Assembly: GCF_900100275.1 (NCBI RefSeq)
Contig: NZ_FNET01000033.1
Coordinates: forward strand, 1 to 50,823
Direction: 5' to 3'
Source: Lentzea albidocapillata subsp. violacea
Lineage (GTDB): Bacteria > Actinomycetota > Actinomycetes > Mycobacteriales > Pseudonocardiaceae
DNA: 50,823 nucleotides
The position numbers were made by a program, and so were the translations under genes. This document shows, piece by piece, positions 38,067 through 46,228 of the stretch. Under the pieces are notes generated by a model. The model saw only the letters and a program-made list of their open reading frames with translations. It was not told the DNA's origin and did not search any database. The stretch's first letter is position 1. The number at the start of each line of letters is the position of its first letter.

Positions 38067-38723
38067 TCAGTGACCTTGTGGGTGGGAAGCAGGTCGGTCG
38101 CCGATGAGGCGGGGAGGCTGGGTGAGGTGGACCGCGACGGTTCGCATCGTCGACTGGAAGCGCTCGGCGTTGCCTGCGACTGCGTTGATTCCCCGGTTCG
38201 ACGGGTGCGGTCCGCGGAGGACGACGAGGTCGTTTCGGTGGATGTCGGCTCTGCGCCAGCCGTCTTCGGCTGCTCGGCCGAGCAGCGTCACCAGCTCGAG
38301 CCGGGGAAGCAGGTCGAGTAGTTCGAGGGTGTATCGCGCTGCGCGGGTTCGCTCCGACGTGCTGGACTGGTCTTTCGCCGTGGGGAACGGACAAACGTTC
38401 CAGTGCAGGCACAGTCCGCGGTCGATGTGGAAAGTGCGATAGGCGGTGTGGGCACGTGCCGCCGAGGGGTCGTCGTTGTCGATGCTGAGCAGTCCTGAGC
38501 CGCCGGTCTCCAGCTTTGCGCGTGGGCCGGGGCTGTCGAGCAGGAACAGGGCTCGCGCGTGGACACCGCCGAACTCTGGGTCGGGGTAGGGCACGGTTCC
38601 TGGAGGGAGTCCTTCTGCCGCCGCGATCCGGTTGGCGAGGTCGACCAGTGGCGCGACGTGTTGCTCGCGAAGCCGCATGTGTTTGGCGGCAACGACGGTG
38701 GGGTCTGCGTGTGCTTGTCTCAC
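38067..38723 (-). CDS. Uracil-DNA-glycosylase-superfamily-like protein
   Basis: 218 residues from ATG 38723-38721. The segment PEFGGVHARALFLLDSPGPRA followed by GSGLLSIDNDDPSA, LHWNVCPFPTA and LVVLRGPHPSNRGIN resembles the active-site strand, asparagine/Asn-Asp-Asp loop and HPS motif of uracil-DNA glycosylase superfamily members. Family 4/5 iron-sulfur cysteines are not evident. It is divergent from the OGG-fold-like gene at 38900 across 176 bp, so the two may be co-regulated. Substrate base unknown; a role against modified phage DNA is a possibility only. The 232 bp before it (37835-38066) hold nothing recognised. Confidence 0.55.
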   Translation of the reverse strand: MRQAHADPTVVAAKHMRLREQHVAPLVDLANRIAAAEGLPPGTVPYPDPEFGGVHARALFLLDSPGPRAKLETGGSGLLSIDNDDPSAARAHTAYRTFHIDRGLCLHWNVCPFPTAKDQSSTSERTRAARYTLELLDLLPRLELVTLLGRAAEDGWRRADIHRNDLVVLRGPHPSNRGINAVAGNAERFQSTMRTVAVHLTQPPRLIGDRPASHPQGH

Positions 38724-38899
38724 GAGGTCGCCTCTCGGTTGATCAGCTGACGGCCAGCCAACTACACGTTCGTGCGTTGCTCCACCACGAAGGTGATCGA
38801 GCTGCCTCTGAGCAGGTCATCCTTCGTGCTTGCTTGTCCGTTACTGCAGGCCGATGTTCCACCCAGTAACGACAGCATGGGTGTGGCGATGCATGCGGT

Positions 38900-39565
38900 A
38901 TGCCGATGACCGACCTGGCAACGTTGGCGCTGCCCGCCTGGGCGGTCCCCGCACAGCCTCGCCGAGCGGCTATCGATGAACACGTCATCCACATCAAGGG
39001 AGAGTGGTGGCGCGACGCGGTCAGCTCACGGAGTTTGCCCGGTACGCCGCCAGCCGGGCCGACCATTACTCGCGCCGAAGTGTGGGCGGCTGAATCCCTA
39101 GATGTATTCACCCTGCTGTGGCGGACCCTAGCGTGGGGATCGGGCAGGTACTTGCGACAGAACGCACGTCGGCTGGACGCTATCGCCGCCGACGTGCCGC
39201 GAGTAGAGGATCTCCTCAGCAGAGCCGCAGTGGAGTCCAGGCGCGACCCTGCCGCCGCGTACGCCCTGCTTCGGCCTGAGCGACGCAACGAGATCCTGTG
39301 GCTGGGTCCGTCGTTCTTTACGAAGTTTCTGTATTTCGCCGGCGGCGGCGCACCAGGCCACCCGTCACTCATTCTCGACCGCGTCGTGGCGACCAGGCTG
39401 CGCGAGCGGTGCGGCTGGGCATCGTTGCACCACGCAGGTCCCTGGCCGGCGGAAACCTATGGGCGTTACTGCGACCTGCTCGCCCGTTGGGCCTACGACA
39501 ACCGGTGCGCACCCGATGAGATCGAACGCACCCTCTTCGCTGGCGAACCGGAGGAACGATCGTGA
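38900..39565 (+). CDS. OGG-fold-like (8-oxoguanine glycosylase fold) protein
   Basis: 221 residues from ATG 38900. The C-terminal half, NEILWLGPSFFTKFLYFAGG followed by HPSLILDRVVATRLRERCGW and ETYGRYCDLLARWAYDNR, matches the helix-hairpin-helix-like glycosylase pattern (LGPSFFTKFLYF then the I-LDR-V catalytic-Asp helix) of bacterial OGG-fold proteins. The N-terminal 90 residues are unassigned. Its stop overlaps the next gene (GTGA), and two further genes follow in coupled or close array, so it heads a probable operon. Confidence 0.55.
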   Translation: MPMTDLATLALPAWAVPAQPRRAAIDEHVIHIKGEWWRDAVSSRSLPGTPPAGPTITRAEVWAAESLDVFTLLWRTLAWGSGRYLRQNARRLDAIAADVPRVEDLLSRAAVESRRDPAAAYALLRPERRNEILWLGPSFFTKFLYFAGGGAPGHPSLILDRVVATRLRERCGWASLHHAGPWPAETYGRYCDLLARWAYDNRCAPDEIERTLFAGEPEERS

Positions 39566-40122
39566 TCATCACCTGTCCGAAGTGCTTCAGCGCTGATGAC
39601 GTGCTGCCGCCGCGCAGGCTTCCGGATCGCTTGCTGCAGTACCGCTGTACCAACCAGGAGCATGGCGACCACGAATGGTTCACGACCCGCGAAGCCGTCC
39701 AGTCACCGAGCGAGGTACAGGAGGGTGTGACCGACGAACTGCTCGAACCGCTCAACCGGTGTGTGGACGCCGGTGACCCCTTCGTCGAGTACGGCATCGT
39801 CGAGCACCGTCTGCGCACGCGATTCCCCGATCTGTTCGCCGCCCACGTTGCCGATCAAGGCCACTCCATGTTCGGCTCTCGTGCCTACACGGCGTCCAGT
39901 GTCCGTTTCGGTGTCGCGCTCGGCCGGCTGGAACGGATGGGCGAGCTGGTCAGCGAGTACGGACCAGCGACCGGCGCGTGGCGCTACAACGGCCAGGTGA
40001 CCTACTGGGCCCGAGCGACGCCATCAGACCGGAGCCGCAAGACGTGGGCTGAACACTGTGCGGAAATCGGTCGGCCCTCGGAGTGGACGGACGACGACCG
40101 CCTCGGCCTGCGTACACCGTGA
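39562..40122 (+). CDS. Zinc-ribbon protein of unknown function
   Basis: 186 residues from GTG 39562, overlapping the previous stop. The N-terminus MIITCPKCFSADDV...YRCTNQEHGDHEWF is a short zinc ribbon (CPKC, C-x-NxxH-x2-H). The rest is a mixed alpha/beta domain (FVEYGIVEHRLRTRFPDLF, SSVRFGVALGRLERMGELV) that I cannot place; the latter resembles a winged-helix repeat. Its stop is in turn overlapped by the next gene (GTGA), so genes 38900, 39562 and 40119 are translationally coupled. Confidence 0.6.
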   Translation: MIITCPKCFSADDVLPPRRLPDRLLQYRCTNQEHGDHEWFTTREAVQSPSEVQEGVTDELLEPLNRCVDAGDPFVEYGIVEHRLRTRFPDLFAAHVADQGHSMFGSRAYTASSVRFGVALGRLERMGELVSEYGPATGAWRYNGQVTYWARATPSDRSRKTWAEHCAEIGRPSEWTDDDRLGLRTP

Positions 40123-41222
40123 ACCTCTCAACACCGGGGACGCACGAAGCCGAGTCCACGATGCGAGATTGGGAAGGTTTCGTGGTTCACACTGTTGAGC
40201 ACGGCGGCTTTCTCTGGAAGCCCTTGCCGGATGCGACTTCGACGGCGGAGGAGTTCCAGCGGGCCCGGAGCCTCATGATCCAACTCCACGAGGCGTCCTC
40301 GTGGAATCCGTGGGTGATGGAAGACCAGGCGGATGACTACGTCAAAGCGACGGACATATTCCACCAATGGACTCGTGCGGAGCCTGGGCATCGCTACTTG
40401 ACCGAGGCCGAGCTGGATGCGAAGTGGGCGAGATTGGACGCGGAGTCCAAGCAGCGTTCGGCAGAGCAGGAAGCACAACGACTCGCCAGGATCGCCGACT
40501 TCGATGGTTCCCGTGAAAACGCGCGTCTCGCTCTGTTGGAGTGTGAAGCGCAGCTGCGTGAGCGAGAAAACCGCATATGGCCAGTCGGCTCGCAGGAGGA
40601 CAGCAACGCGCTTGAGGCAAGGGCCGAAAGGCTTCGGGGTGAGGTGGAAGACCCTGAGGCAGTGGTGGACAAGGCGGGGCTACTGCCCGCTGAACGTCGT
40701 GACATCCACCTCACCCTGTTCAAGATCTGGCGCGAGGGTGAAGTCAGACGCCTGAGGGGCTTGGTCAGTGAACAAGCTGCGGCGCTGTCGGCAGCGCCGC
40801 CCAAGAGTGCGGAGAGGTCCAAGATTCGAGGCGAGCTGGCCGCGTCGAAACGAGAGTTGGAGAAGCTGCTCGCGATCCCTCCGTTAGCAGCTCAGGACAT
40901 GTGCTCTGAATGCGTCAGGCCCGCGAGTCAACACGGCTACGTCTGGCAGAGCGGCGTGCGCGAGACCGTGCCGTGCCCTGCATGGCCAGACTGGGCGGCG
41001 CGGCTCAAGGAAGCCCGAGACATCCTGATGCGGGCCGCTGATTCCCGCAAAGAGTCCCCTGCTCCCCCGAAACCGAAGCCACTCGCCGTCGTCCCGTCCG
41101 GGCTGCCGATCGCTGAGGTGATCACGAAACTCACCGATCTCCAGGGGCAATACCCAGACGCCGTCGTGCGCAGAGGGACAGCCAACAGGTGGGAACTTTG
41201 GCCACCCAAAACAGAAAAGTAA
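40119..41222 (+). CDS. Coiled-coil protein of unknown function
   Basis: 367 residues from GTG 40119, chosen because it overlaps the previous stop; an internal ATG (40161, MRDWEGFVVHTVEHGG) is an alternative. Residues about 95-270 are highly charged and helical (AKWARLDAESKQRSAEQEAQRL, LECEAQLRERENR, ERSKIRGELAASKRELEKLL), giving a long coiled coil. A C-x2-C...H...C cluster (MCSECVRPASQHGY, TVPCPAWPDW) follows, then a Pro-rich linker and a small C-terminal domain ending RRGTANRWELWP. No family recognised. It may be the structural or sensing subunit of the operon. Confidence 0.6.
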   Translation: MNLSTPGTHEAESTMRDWEGFVVHTVEHGGFLWKPLPDATSTAEEFQRARSLMIQLHEASSWNPWVMEDQADDYVKATDIFHQWTRAEPGHRYLTEAELDAKWARLDAESKQRSAEQEAQRLARIADFDGSRENARLALLECEAQLRERENRIWPVGSQEDSNALEARAERLRGEVEDPEAVVDKAGLLPAERRDIHLTLFKIWREGEVRRLRGLVSEQAAALSAAPPKSAERSKIRGELAASKRELEKLLAIPPLAAQDMCSECVRPASQHGYVWQSGVRETVPCPAWPDWAARLKEARDILMRAADSRKESPAPPKPKPLAVVPSGLPIAEVITKLTDLQGQYPDAVVRRGTANRWELWPPKTEK

Positions 41223-41336
41223 TACTGTTGGGCTACCTGAGCACATCGGGGCCAGTGGCGTAGCCGGCCGTTGCGAGTCTGACCTTTGCTGGCGAGCCCT
41301 ACAAGGCTCCACTCCTGACGAAACTACACTCGAAGC

Positions 41337-43001
41337 ATGTCAGGTGGTGATCTACTGCCGGAAGCCGAGCAGGACCCAGTCATGACTGAAGCCTGGGAGT
41401 GGGCACGAGGTACGTCTGACGGGCAGGAGTTCCTGGAGGAGCTGCCTGCGCTTGCCCTCAAACTCCGGGCCGACTCGCGCTCCCTGTACGACTACTTCGG
41501 TCTCCGCCGCGAGTACGCGGTTGAGTTGATGGTCGCGCACGATGCCGGAGCGATTGAGCACGCCCTGCTGGACATAAGTCATGAGCTGCTGCTCTCAGAC
41601 CGTGGCCGTCCAGCGGTCGTGGCCTGGCTGTCTGACTACTCCAAGCAGTTCGATGAGCTTGCGTGGCAACGACTTCGAGTCCCTGCCGGCGTGGCCGCGG
41701 GTGTGGTGACAGGTCGGCAGGCGGTTCGGGAGATAGCGGGCGGCGGTTGGCTGGAACCTTGGAAGGGCGGGTACGAGGCGGACTGGTTCGCCGTTGAGAC
41801 GCTTCTCGATGAGGCTGAAGAACTGCACTGCGAGTTGTGGAGCCGCTTGACGGTTCAGGTCACGCTGAGCAGGACCTCGCGATGGCACCATGCACTGAGC
41901 CTGAACGAGTCGGCTGCTCGTCACCGGCTTGAGCAGCACGCGCAGCAGTGGCCCAAGGTATGGGCGGAGGCCATGCCGTGGCTCCTGGCTGCCTGCAAGA
42001 ACTCGGGCGGCTATCTCGAGTCGTTGCTCGTGGCGAAGGTTGCTCTTGAAGACCGCCTGTTTCGAGATGCTGTGGAGTCTGCTGCGGAGCATCCGCATCT
42101 GGCCGTTCGAACGCCTGCACAAGGGGTTCTCGCCCGTGCTGGCGGTGTGGACCAGGCAGATCTGGCACAGCACTTGGTCGAAGTGGTTGCTGCGCTTCTC
42201 GACAACGACCGTAGCCGCATCGACGCGTTCCCATGGCCACTTGCAGAGCCGACGCACACCTGGCTGTCGCAACGCCGTCTTGAGGATTTGGTGCGAGATC
42301 GTGCCGCCATTGCGCTCAATCGTTTTCGTGAGGTCGTTCGTAATCAGGGCGCCGCAGAGGAGGACGCGCTTACCGGGCGGCTTCTCGACCGGCTCGAGAG
42401 CGAGTTCTCCAAGATCGACGCCGAGCTGACGCTCACCGAGTCCCATGGTGTTCGTAAGCCGGAGGTCTCGCTCGCGCAGCGACCGGTGCGCAAGGCTGAT
42501 GAAAGGACGGTCGGCGCGGATGTCGGTCTGGTTGTCGCTGTTGACCTTCCTGGCCGGTTGAAGGTGCGCTTCGGTGAGTTGGTTCAGGTCAAGAAGTCGT
42601 CGCTGCTGCATGGCACTGGTGGCTCCGTCGACTCCTGGCGCATCGAGATCAGGCAGTTGCACGACCTGCTCGAGCACAGCCCTACCGCGGTGTACTGGCT
42701 GATCCAAGCCGCTGGAGATGTGCTGTGTGTGCCAGCCAAGTTGGTGCACGCCATCATCAAGGGGAGAGACAAGCCGAGTTCACTGTCACTCACCATTCGG
42801 TACAGCGAGATCCGGCACGCGGCCATCGGTCTCGGCCAGTATCTGCGGGATCTGTTGATGGGCATGTGGGTAGGCAACTGCGGCGAGCCAACGCTGAGCG
42901 TCGCGTCCGGTGTGGACGACCGCATCCGGCCGATGCACATCCTCGCCGTCGCTGTCCGCGTTCGCAGCGAGCGAGACTCTGGTGATCAACAGGACCGGTA
43001 A
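41337..43001 (+). CDS. Large helical protein with a PD-(D/E)xK-like nuclease motif
   Basis: 554 residues from ATG 41337. The first ~380 residues are helical, with no recognised domain. The C-terminal part has G-A-D395-VGLVVAVDLPGRLKVRFGE414LVQ417VK419K, the spacing of restriction-endonuclease-fold proteins in which Asp lies on one strand and Q/E-x-K on the next. It is followed by a WRIEIRQLHDLLEHSPTAVYWLIQ helix as in related defence nucleases that use QxK. It lies 114 bp after the coiled-coil gene on the same strand. A plausible effector of this gene group; activity not established. Confidence 0.6.
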   Translation: MSGGDLLPEAEQDPVMTEAWEWARGTSDGQEFLEELPALALKLRADSRSLYDYFGLRREYAVELMVAHDAGAIEHALLDISHELLLSDRGRPAVVAWLSDYSKQFDELAWQRLRVPAGVAAGVVTGRQAVREIAGGGWLEPWKGGYEADWFAVETLLDEAEELHCELWSRLTVQVTLSRTSRWHHALSLNESAARHRLEQHAQQWPKVWAEAMPWLLAACKNSGGYLESLLVAKVALEDRLFRDAVESAAEHPHLAVRTPAQGVLARAGGVDQADLAQHLVEVVAALLDNDRSRIDAFPWPLAEPTHTWLSQRRLEDLVRDRAAIALNRFREVVRNQGAAEEDALTGRLLDRLESEFSKIDAELTLTESHGVRKPEVSLAQRPVRKADERTVGADVGLVVAVDLPGRLKVRFGELVQVKKSSLLHGTGGSVDSWRIEIRQLHDLLEHSPTAVYWLIQAAGDVLCVPAKLVHAIIKGRDKPSSLSLTIRYSEIRHAAIGLGQYLRDLLMGMWVGNCGEPTLSVASGVDDRIRPMHILAVAVRVRSERDSGDQQDR

Positions 43002-43138
43002 CGCGCGTGTCAACGGGGCGCATGAGCGTGGAGTGTTCGGCCGACTCGACCGTTGCGGTTCCTTGTGGGTGACACTCACCGTGCGGTCTTCTGCGCGCGG
43101 GTGTTGAGTTGGTGTCGACTCGTACTCGGAGGTGCGTC

Positions 43139-43390
43139 GTGTCCTCCTCGCAAGCAGACAAGCCGCTCGACGAATCGAACGCCGTGGTCTCTCAGACGCC
43201 CGAAACTCCGCCTGACTGTGAGAGCGGTCAGCAAGAGACCAGCATCGACCAAGCTGTCTGGTCCTATCGGAACAAGCCGACACGAGGCAAGAACTACACC
43301 TTCACCGGTCATGTTCGGTACGTGGACGGTGCTGAGGCGGAGCGCCTGCGAGGCGAGCTGGCGGTCGTGATCAGAGACCTGCTCGTGTAG
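43139..43390 (+). CDS. Small protein of unknown function
   Basis: 83 residues from GTG 43139 with GGAGG 6 nt upstream. A polar N-terminus (SSSQADKPLDESNAVVSQTPETPP) leads to a C-terminal half with AVWSYRNKPTRGKNYTFTGHVRYVDGAEAERLRGELAVVI. No family recognised; the good ribosome binding site is the main support. It lies 137 bp after the nuclease-like gene. Confidence 0.5.
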   Translation: MSSSQADKPLDESNAVVSQTPETPPDCESGQQETSIDQAVWSYRNKPTRGKNYTFTGHVRYVDGAEAERLRGELAVVIRDLLV

Positions 43391-43536
43391 GCAGCGACCG
43401 AGCAGAGCGCCGCACTGCCTGATCACGAAGATCCGGATGGTCGCAGCAGCTGATCGGTGATGGCTTCGTCCGACTACTCGTCTCGCCACCTCGAGCGGTA
43501 GGCGCACTTGGCGAGTGCACCTACCGCTTCCTTGGC

Positions 43537-44499
43537 TCAGCGTCGGAAGCCGCGGTTCGGATCGCGCTGTTCTTCCAGCGAGTAGAACCGTTCGAAGAGG
43601 TACTCCAGCTCGCCTGGCGCGGCTGGATCGTGCTTCGAGGACAGGTAGCCGTCGTGGTCGGCGTCCTCGAACAGCACGTCGTAGAGGCTGCCGAAATCGT
43701 AGTCGTACGGGGTCTCGGGGAGGCCCTCAGCGAATTCCGCAGTCACGTCGGCGTCGCTGTGCATGGCTTCGGCATCACTGATGAGCAGGTCCAGAGCGAT
43801 CTGTTCGACCATGTCGAGAGGACGCGGGTCGGTGCCGTCGCGAAGGTCACCGACCAGGTCGTCGAACGCGCGTGCCACGCGGCGGAGGAACTCGGCCGAC
43901 TGCTTGCGCATGATCGAGAGGACGAACTGAAGGTCGCCGGCGGACGTGTTGCCGCGGCTGACAGCTTCGGCGTAGTCGAAGTACTGGTCCGCGAGCACGG
44001 CGCCGGCCGCGGCGAGCAGTCGAGCCGTGCGGGGAGTTAGGTCGGGCGGGATGCAGTCCTCACAACCGGCCTCCTCGCATAGTTCGCAGTTCTGGCAGTC
44101 GTTCGCGCAGTCCTTGCAGAGGGTGCATTCGCCCGGCGTGCATGAGGTGGTCGGGAACAGCAGGATGCCGTCGATGGGCTCGCTGTAGACCTCGCGAGCC
44201 AGCGGCGGTCGGCCCCACTTCGCGACCCGGACGGGATCGATCGGCAGCTGGCGGACAGCGGCGACGACGCTGTCGGGCATGCCTGCCAGTGCGGCGTCGA
44301 GGCGTTCGGTGTGGTTGCGGCGGCCGAGCAGGCGGGAGTTGAGGGCGTCGGCCAGTCGGCGTGCGGCGGTGGCGTCGGAAACGGTGGCCAGGGCGTGGAG
44401 TTGGGTGTGGCCGGGGTGGCGGGTGATGGCCATGACGCGGTGCTTGCTGGCCGTGTGGTGCGGCAGGAATGCCTCGTAGAACGGGTCGTCGAGCGACAT
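43537..44499 (-). CDS. Uncharacterised protein with a dense cysteine cluster
   Basis: 320 residues from ATG 44499-44497. Residues about 119-150 carry nine cysteines in a short run (CTPGECTLCKDCANDC, QNCELC, EEAGCEDC), a pattern suited to zinc or iron-sulfur clusters. The flanking parts are alpha-helical: an N-terminal domain with TATVSDATAARRLADALNSRL-like text and an acidic C-terminal half (FEDADHDGYLSSKHDPAAPGELEYLFERF). No family recognised. It lies 175 bp downstream of the integrase on the same strand and belongs to the element's accessory cargo. Confidence 0.6.
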   Translation of the reverse strand: MSLDDPFYEAFLPHHTASKHRVMAITRHPGHTQLHALATVSDATAARRLADALNSRLLGRRNHTERLDAALAGMPDSVVAAVRQLPIDPVRVAKWGRPPLAREVYSEPIDGILLFPTTSCTPGECTLCKDCANDCQNCELCEEAGCEDCIPPDLTPRTARLLAAAGAVLADQYFDYAEAVSRGNTSAGDLQFVLSIMRKQSAEFLRRVARAFDDLVGDLRDGTDPRPLDMVEQIALDLLISDAEAMHSDADVTAEFAEGLPETPYDYDFGSLYDVLFEDADHDGYLSSKHDPAAPGELEYLFERFYSLEEQRDPNRGFRR

Positions 44500-44526
44500 G
44501 AGTTTCTCCGGTTAGCGCAGGTCGAG

Positions 44527-44563
44527 CAGACCTGCCGCCGGGCGCGCACCGACGACAGGTCTG
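44527..44563. promoter_or_regulatory. Inverted repeat upstream of the Cys-cluster gene
   Basis: CAGACCTG (44527-44534) and CAGGTCTG (44556-44563) form an 8-bp inverted repeat with a 21-bp spacer, 28 bp upstream of the Cys-cluster gene and downstream of int. It may be an operator, or a hairpin ending the integrase transcript. Confidence 0.4.
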
Positions 44564-44673
44564 TCAACGAAAGTCAGGGTCCGCGCTGGTGGTCCGGGTG
44601 CTTCCGCAGACCCCGTGGCGCAGAGACGACGCTAGCAGAGTTCATTCATGTCCACACCGACGAAGGCGGCGGT

Positions 44674-45849
44674 TCACGCGGCGGTGCGCCAGTCGCTGCT
44701 GGCCTCCTGTTCGCGAAGTTCGGTGATCGCGTCGATCCATCGCTTCTGCAGGGCGACCATCAGTCGTTGTTCGACTTCGGCGGCGACGTGCGAGTAGGTC
44801 TCCTGGATCTTGTCGGGGAGCTTGTGGCCCAATCGGCGGGACTGGGCGACCTCGGGGACGGCGTCGGCGATCATCCAGGTCTTGTGGCTGTGGCGCAGGC
44901 CTCGGAAGGTCAGGCCGGGTTTGATCGGGTAGGTGCTGAGGCTGGAGTTGCCGTCGGAAGCGGGGCGCATCGCACGGCGGGAGAAGTTGCTGCGCCGATG
45001 CAGGTCGCCGCCAGGAGTGACGAACACGTGTCGGTGCTTGTGGGTGTCGAGGTGCTGGCGCAGCAGCGGAACGAGGAACTTCGGCAGAGTGACCGTGCGT
45101 GCTGACTGCGGTGTCTTGGGCGGGCCGAGCCAGAGTTTGCCGGAGGCGGACTCGTGCAGGCTGCCGAAGTTGGGGTCGATGACGAAACAGGCGTCGTCGA
45201 GGTGCAGGTTGTGGCGCTGCAGGCCGACGAGTTCGCCCCAGCGGGCGCCGGTCCATCCGCCGGTGAGGATGAGCATGCCGCCAGCGGGGCCGTAGCAGGT
45301 GGCGGTCTGGTCGGCGACGCGGATGACCTCGCCTGGCATCGCCCAGATCTGTTCGGTGGCTTGACGGTGGCGGCGAGCTCGACCTCGTCGGCGGGGCCTG
45401 ATCGGGTTGGCGGGGATGAGTTTCTCGTCATGGGCGTCGGACAGGATGAACGAGAGCAGTTTGAGAGTGTCGGACACCGTCACATCGGCGAGACCGTCCT
45501 GGCGCAGCGACTTGGCCCAGGCATGCGCGGCGGCGTTCTTGATGTCAGCCAACGGGGTCGTGCCCCAGCGGGGCAGGATGCGAGCGCGGAGCTTGCTGCG
45601 GTAGTTCTCCTCAGTGCGCAGGTCCACGTCGAGGGCATCAAGCCAAGTCTCGGCCCACTCGGCCAGGGTCGTGGTCTGACCGGGCTCCAGGTTGGTCTTC
45701 GAGGCGTCGCGTTGGTCTGATTCGAGGTCTTCCGCTGCGTTGTCGGCGGCGGTTTTCGTGGTGAAGCCGGTAAGGGAGCCGATGGTGCCGTCGTCGTTGA
45801 AGTAGCGCACCCGCCAGCTCTGCTTGCCTGACTTTTCTACCCAGGCCAT
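44674..45849 (-). CDS. Tyrosine recombinase (integrase) of an actinobacterial integrative element
   Basis: 391 residues from ATG 45849-45847. N-terminal AP2-like arm-binding region (WRVRYFNDDGTIGSLTGFTTK), SAM-like core-binding domain (about 60-145) and C-terminal catalytic domain with R203 (TGARWGEL), K245 (PPKTPQSART), R319-H320 (FRGLRHSHKTW), H342 (RRLGHKLPD) and Y352 (ETYSHV). The usual His three residues before R319 is Arg316. It is followed upstream by an excisionase-like gene and a DNA methyltransferase, the standard pSAM2/phage-type cassette. Which attachment site it uses is unknown; the tRNA-Ala fragment at 33352 is a candidate only. Confidence 0.9.
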   Translation of the reverse strand: MAWVEKSGKQSWRVRYFNDDGTIGSLTGFTTKTAADNAAEDLESDQRDASKTNLEPGQTTTLAEWAETWLDALDVDLRTEENYRSKLRARILPRWGTTPLADIKNAAAHAWAKSLRQDGLADVTVSDTLKLLSFILSDAHDEKLIPANPIRPRRRGRARRHRQATEQIWAMPGEVIRVADQTATCYGPAGGMLILTGGWTGARWGELVGLQRHNLHLDDACFVIDPNFGSLHESASGKLWLGPPKTPQSARTVTLPKFLVPLLRQHLDTHKHRHVFVTPGGDLHRRSNFSRRAMRPASDGNSSLSTYPIKPGLTFRGLRHSHKTWMIADAVPEVAQSRRLGHKLPDKIQETYSHVAAEVEQRLMVALQKRWIDAITELREQEASSDWRTAA

Positions 45850-45982
45850 CTCGTCCTCCGGTTGGTGGTGTGGGGGTCACGGATTTGACGGATGCATGGA
45901 CGCTTCGATCTGCGAAGAGGGCAAGCGTTGCGGCACAAGAACCTTGGTTTGTCCGCAGTGGACTCCCACAAATGACACGTGC

Positions 45983-46228
45983 TCAGCGCCTTCGCGTGCG
46001 GCGACGTCCTGAGGTGGGCCGGGAACCGGCCGCGATGATCTGCTGGATGTCGGCGTCAGAGAACCGCAGGTGCTTGCCGAGGAAGGTGCACGGGATCCGT
46101 CGTTGCCCGGCTTGGCGTCGCAGCCACGACTCCCGGACCGTCAGGATGTCAGCGGCTTCAGCGGGGGTGTAGAGCCGCGACGGCGGGTCCTGCTGCGGCG
46201 CCGTTGTTCGATGTGAAGGAGCCGTCAT
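45983..46228 (-). CDS. Excisionase-like small HTH protein
   Basis: 81 residues from ATG 46228-46226. A MerR/excisionase-type winged helix is visible: RLYTPAEAADILTVRESWLRRQAGQRRIPCTFLGKHLRFSDADIQQIIAAG, followed by an arginine-rich tail. Its start overlaps the stop of the upstream methyltransferase by 4 bp. Position next to int supports a recombination-directionality role. Confidence 0.8.
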   Translation of the reverse strand: MTAPSHRTTAPQQDPPSRLYTPAEAADILTVRESWLRRQAGQRRIPCTFLGKHLRFSDADIQQIIAAGSRPTSGRRRTRRR

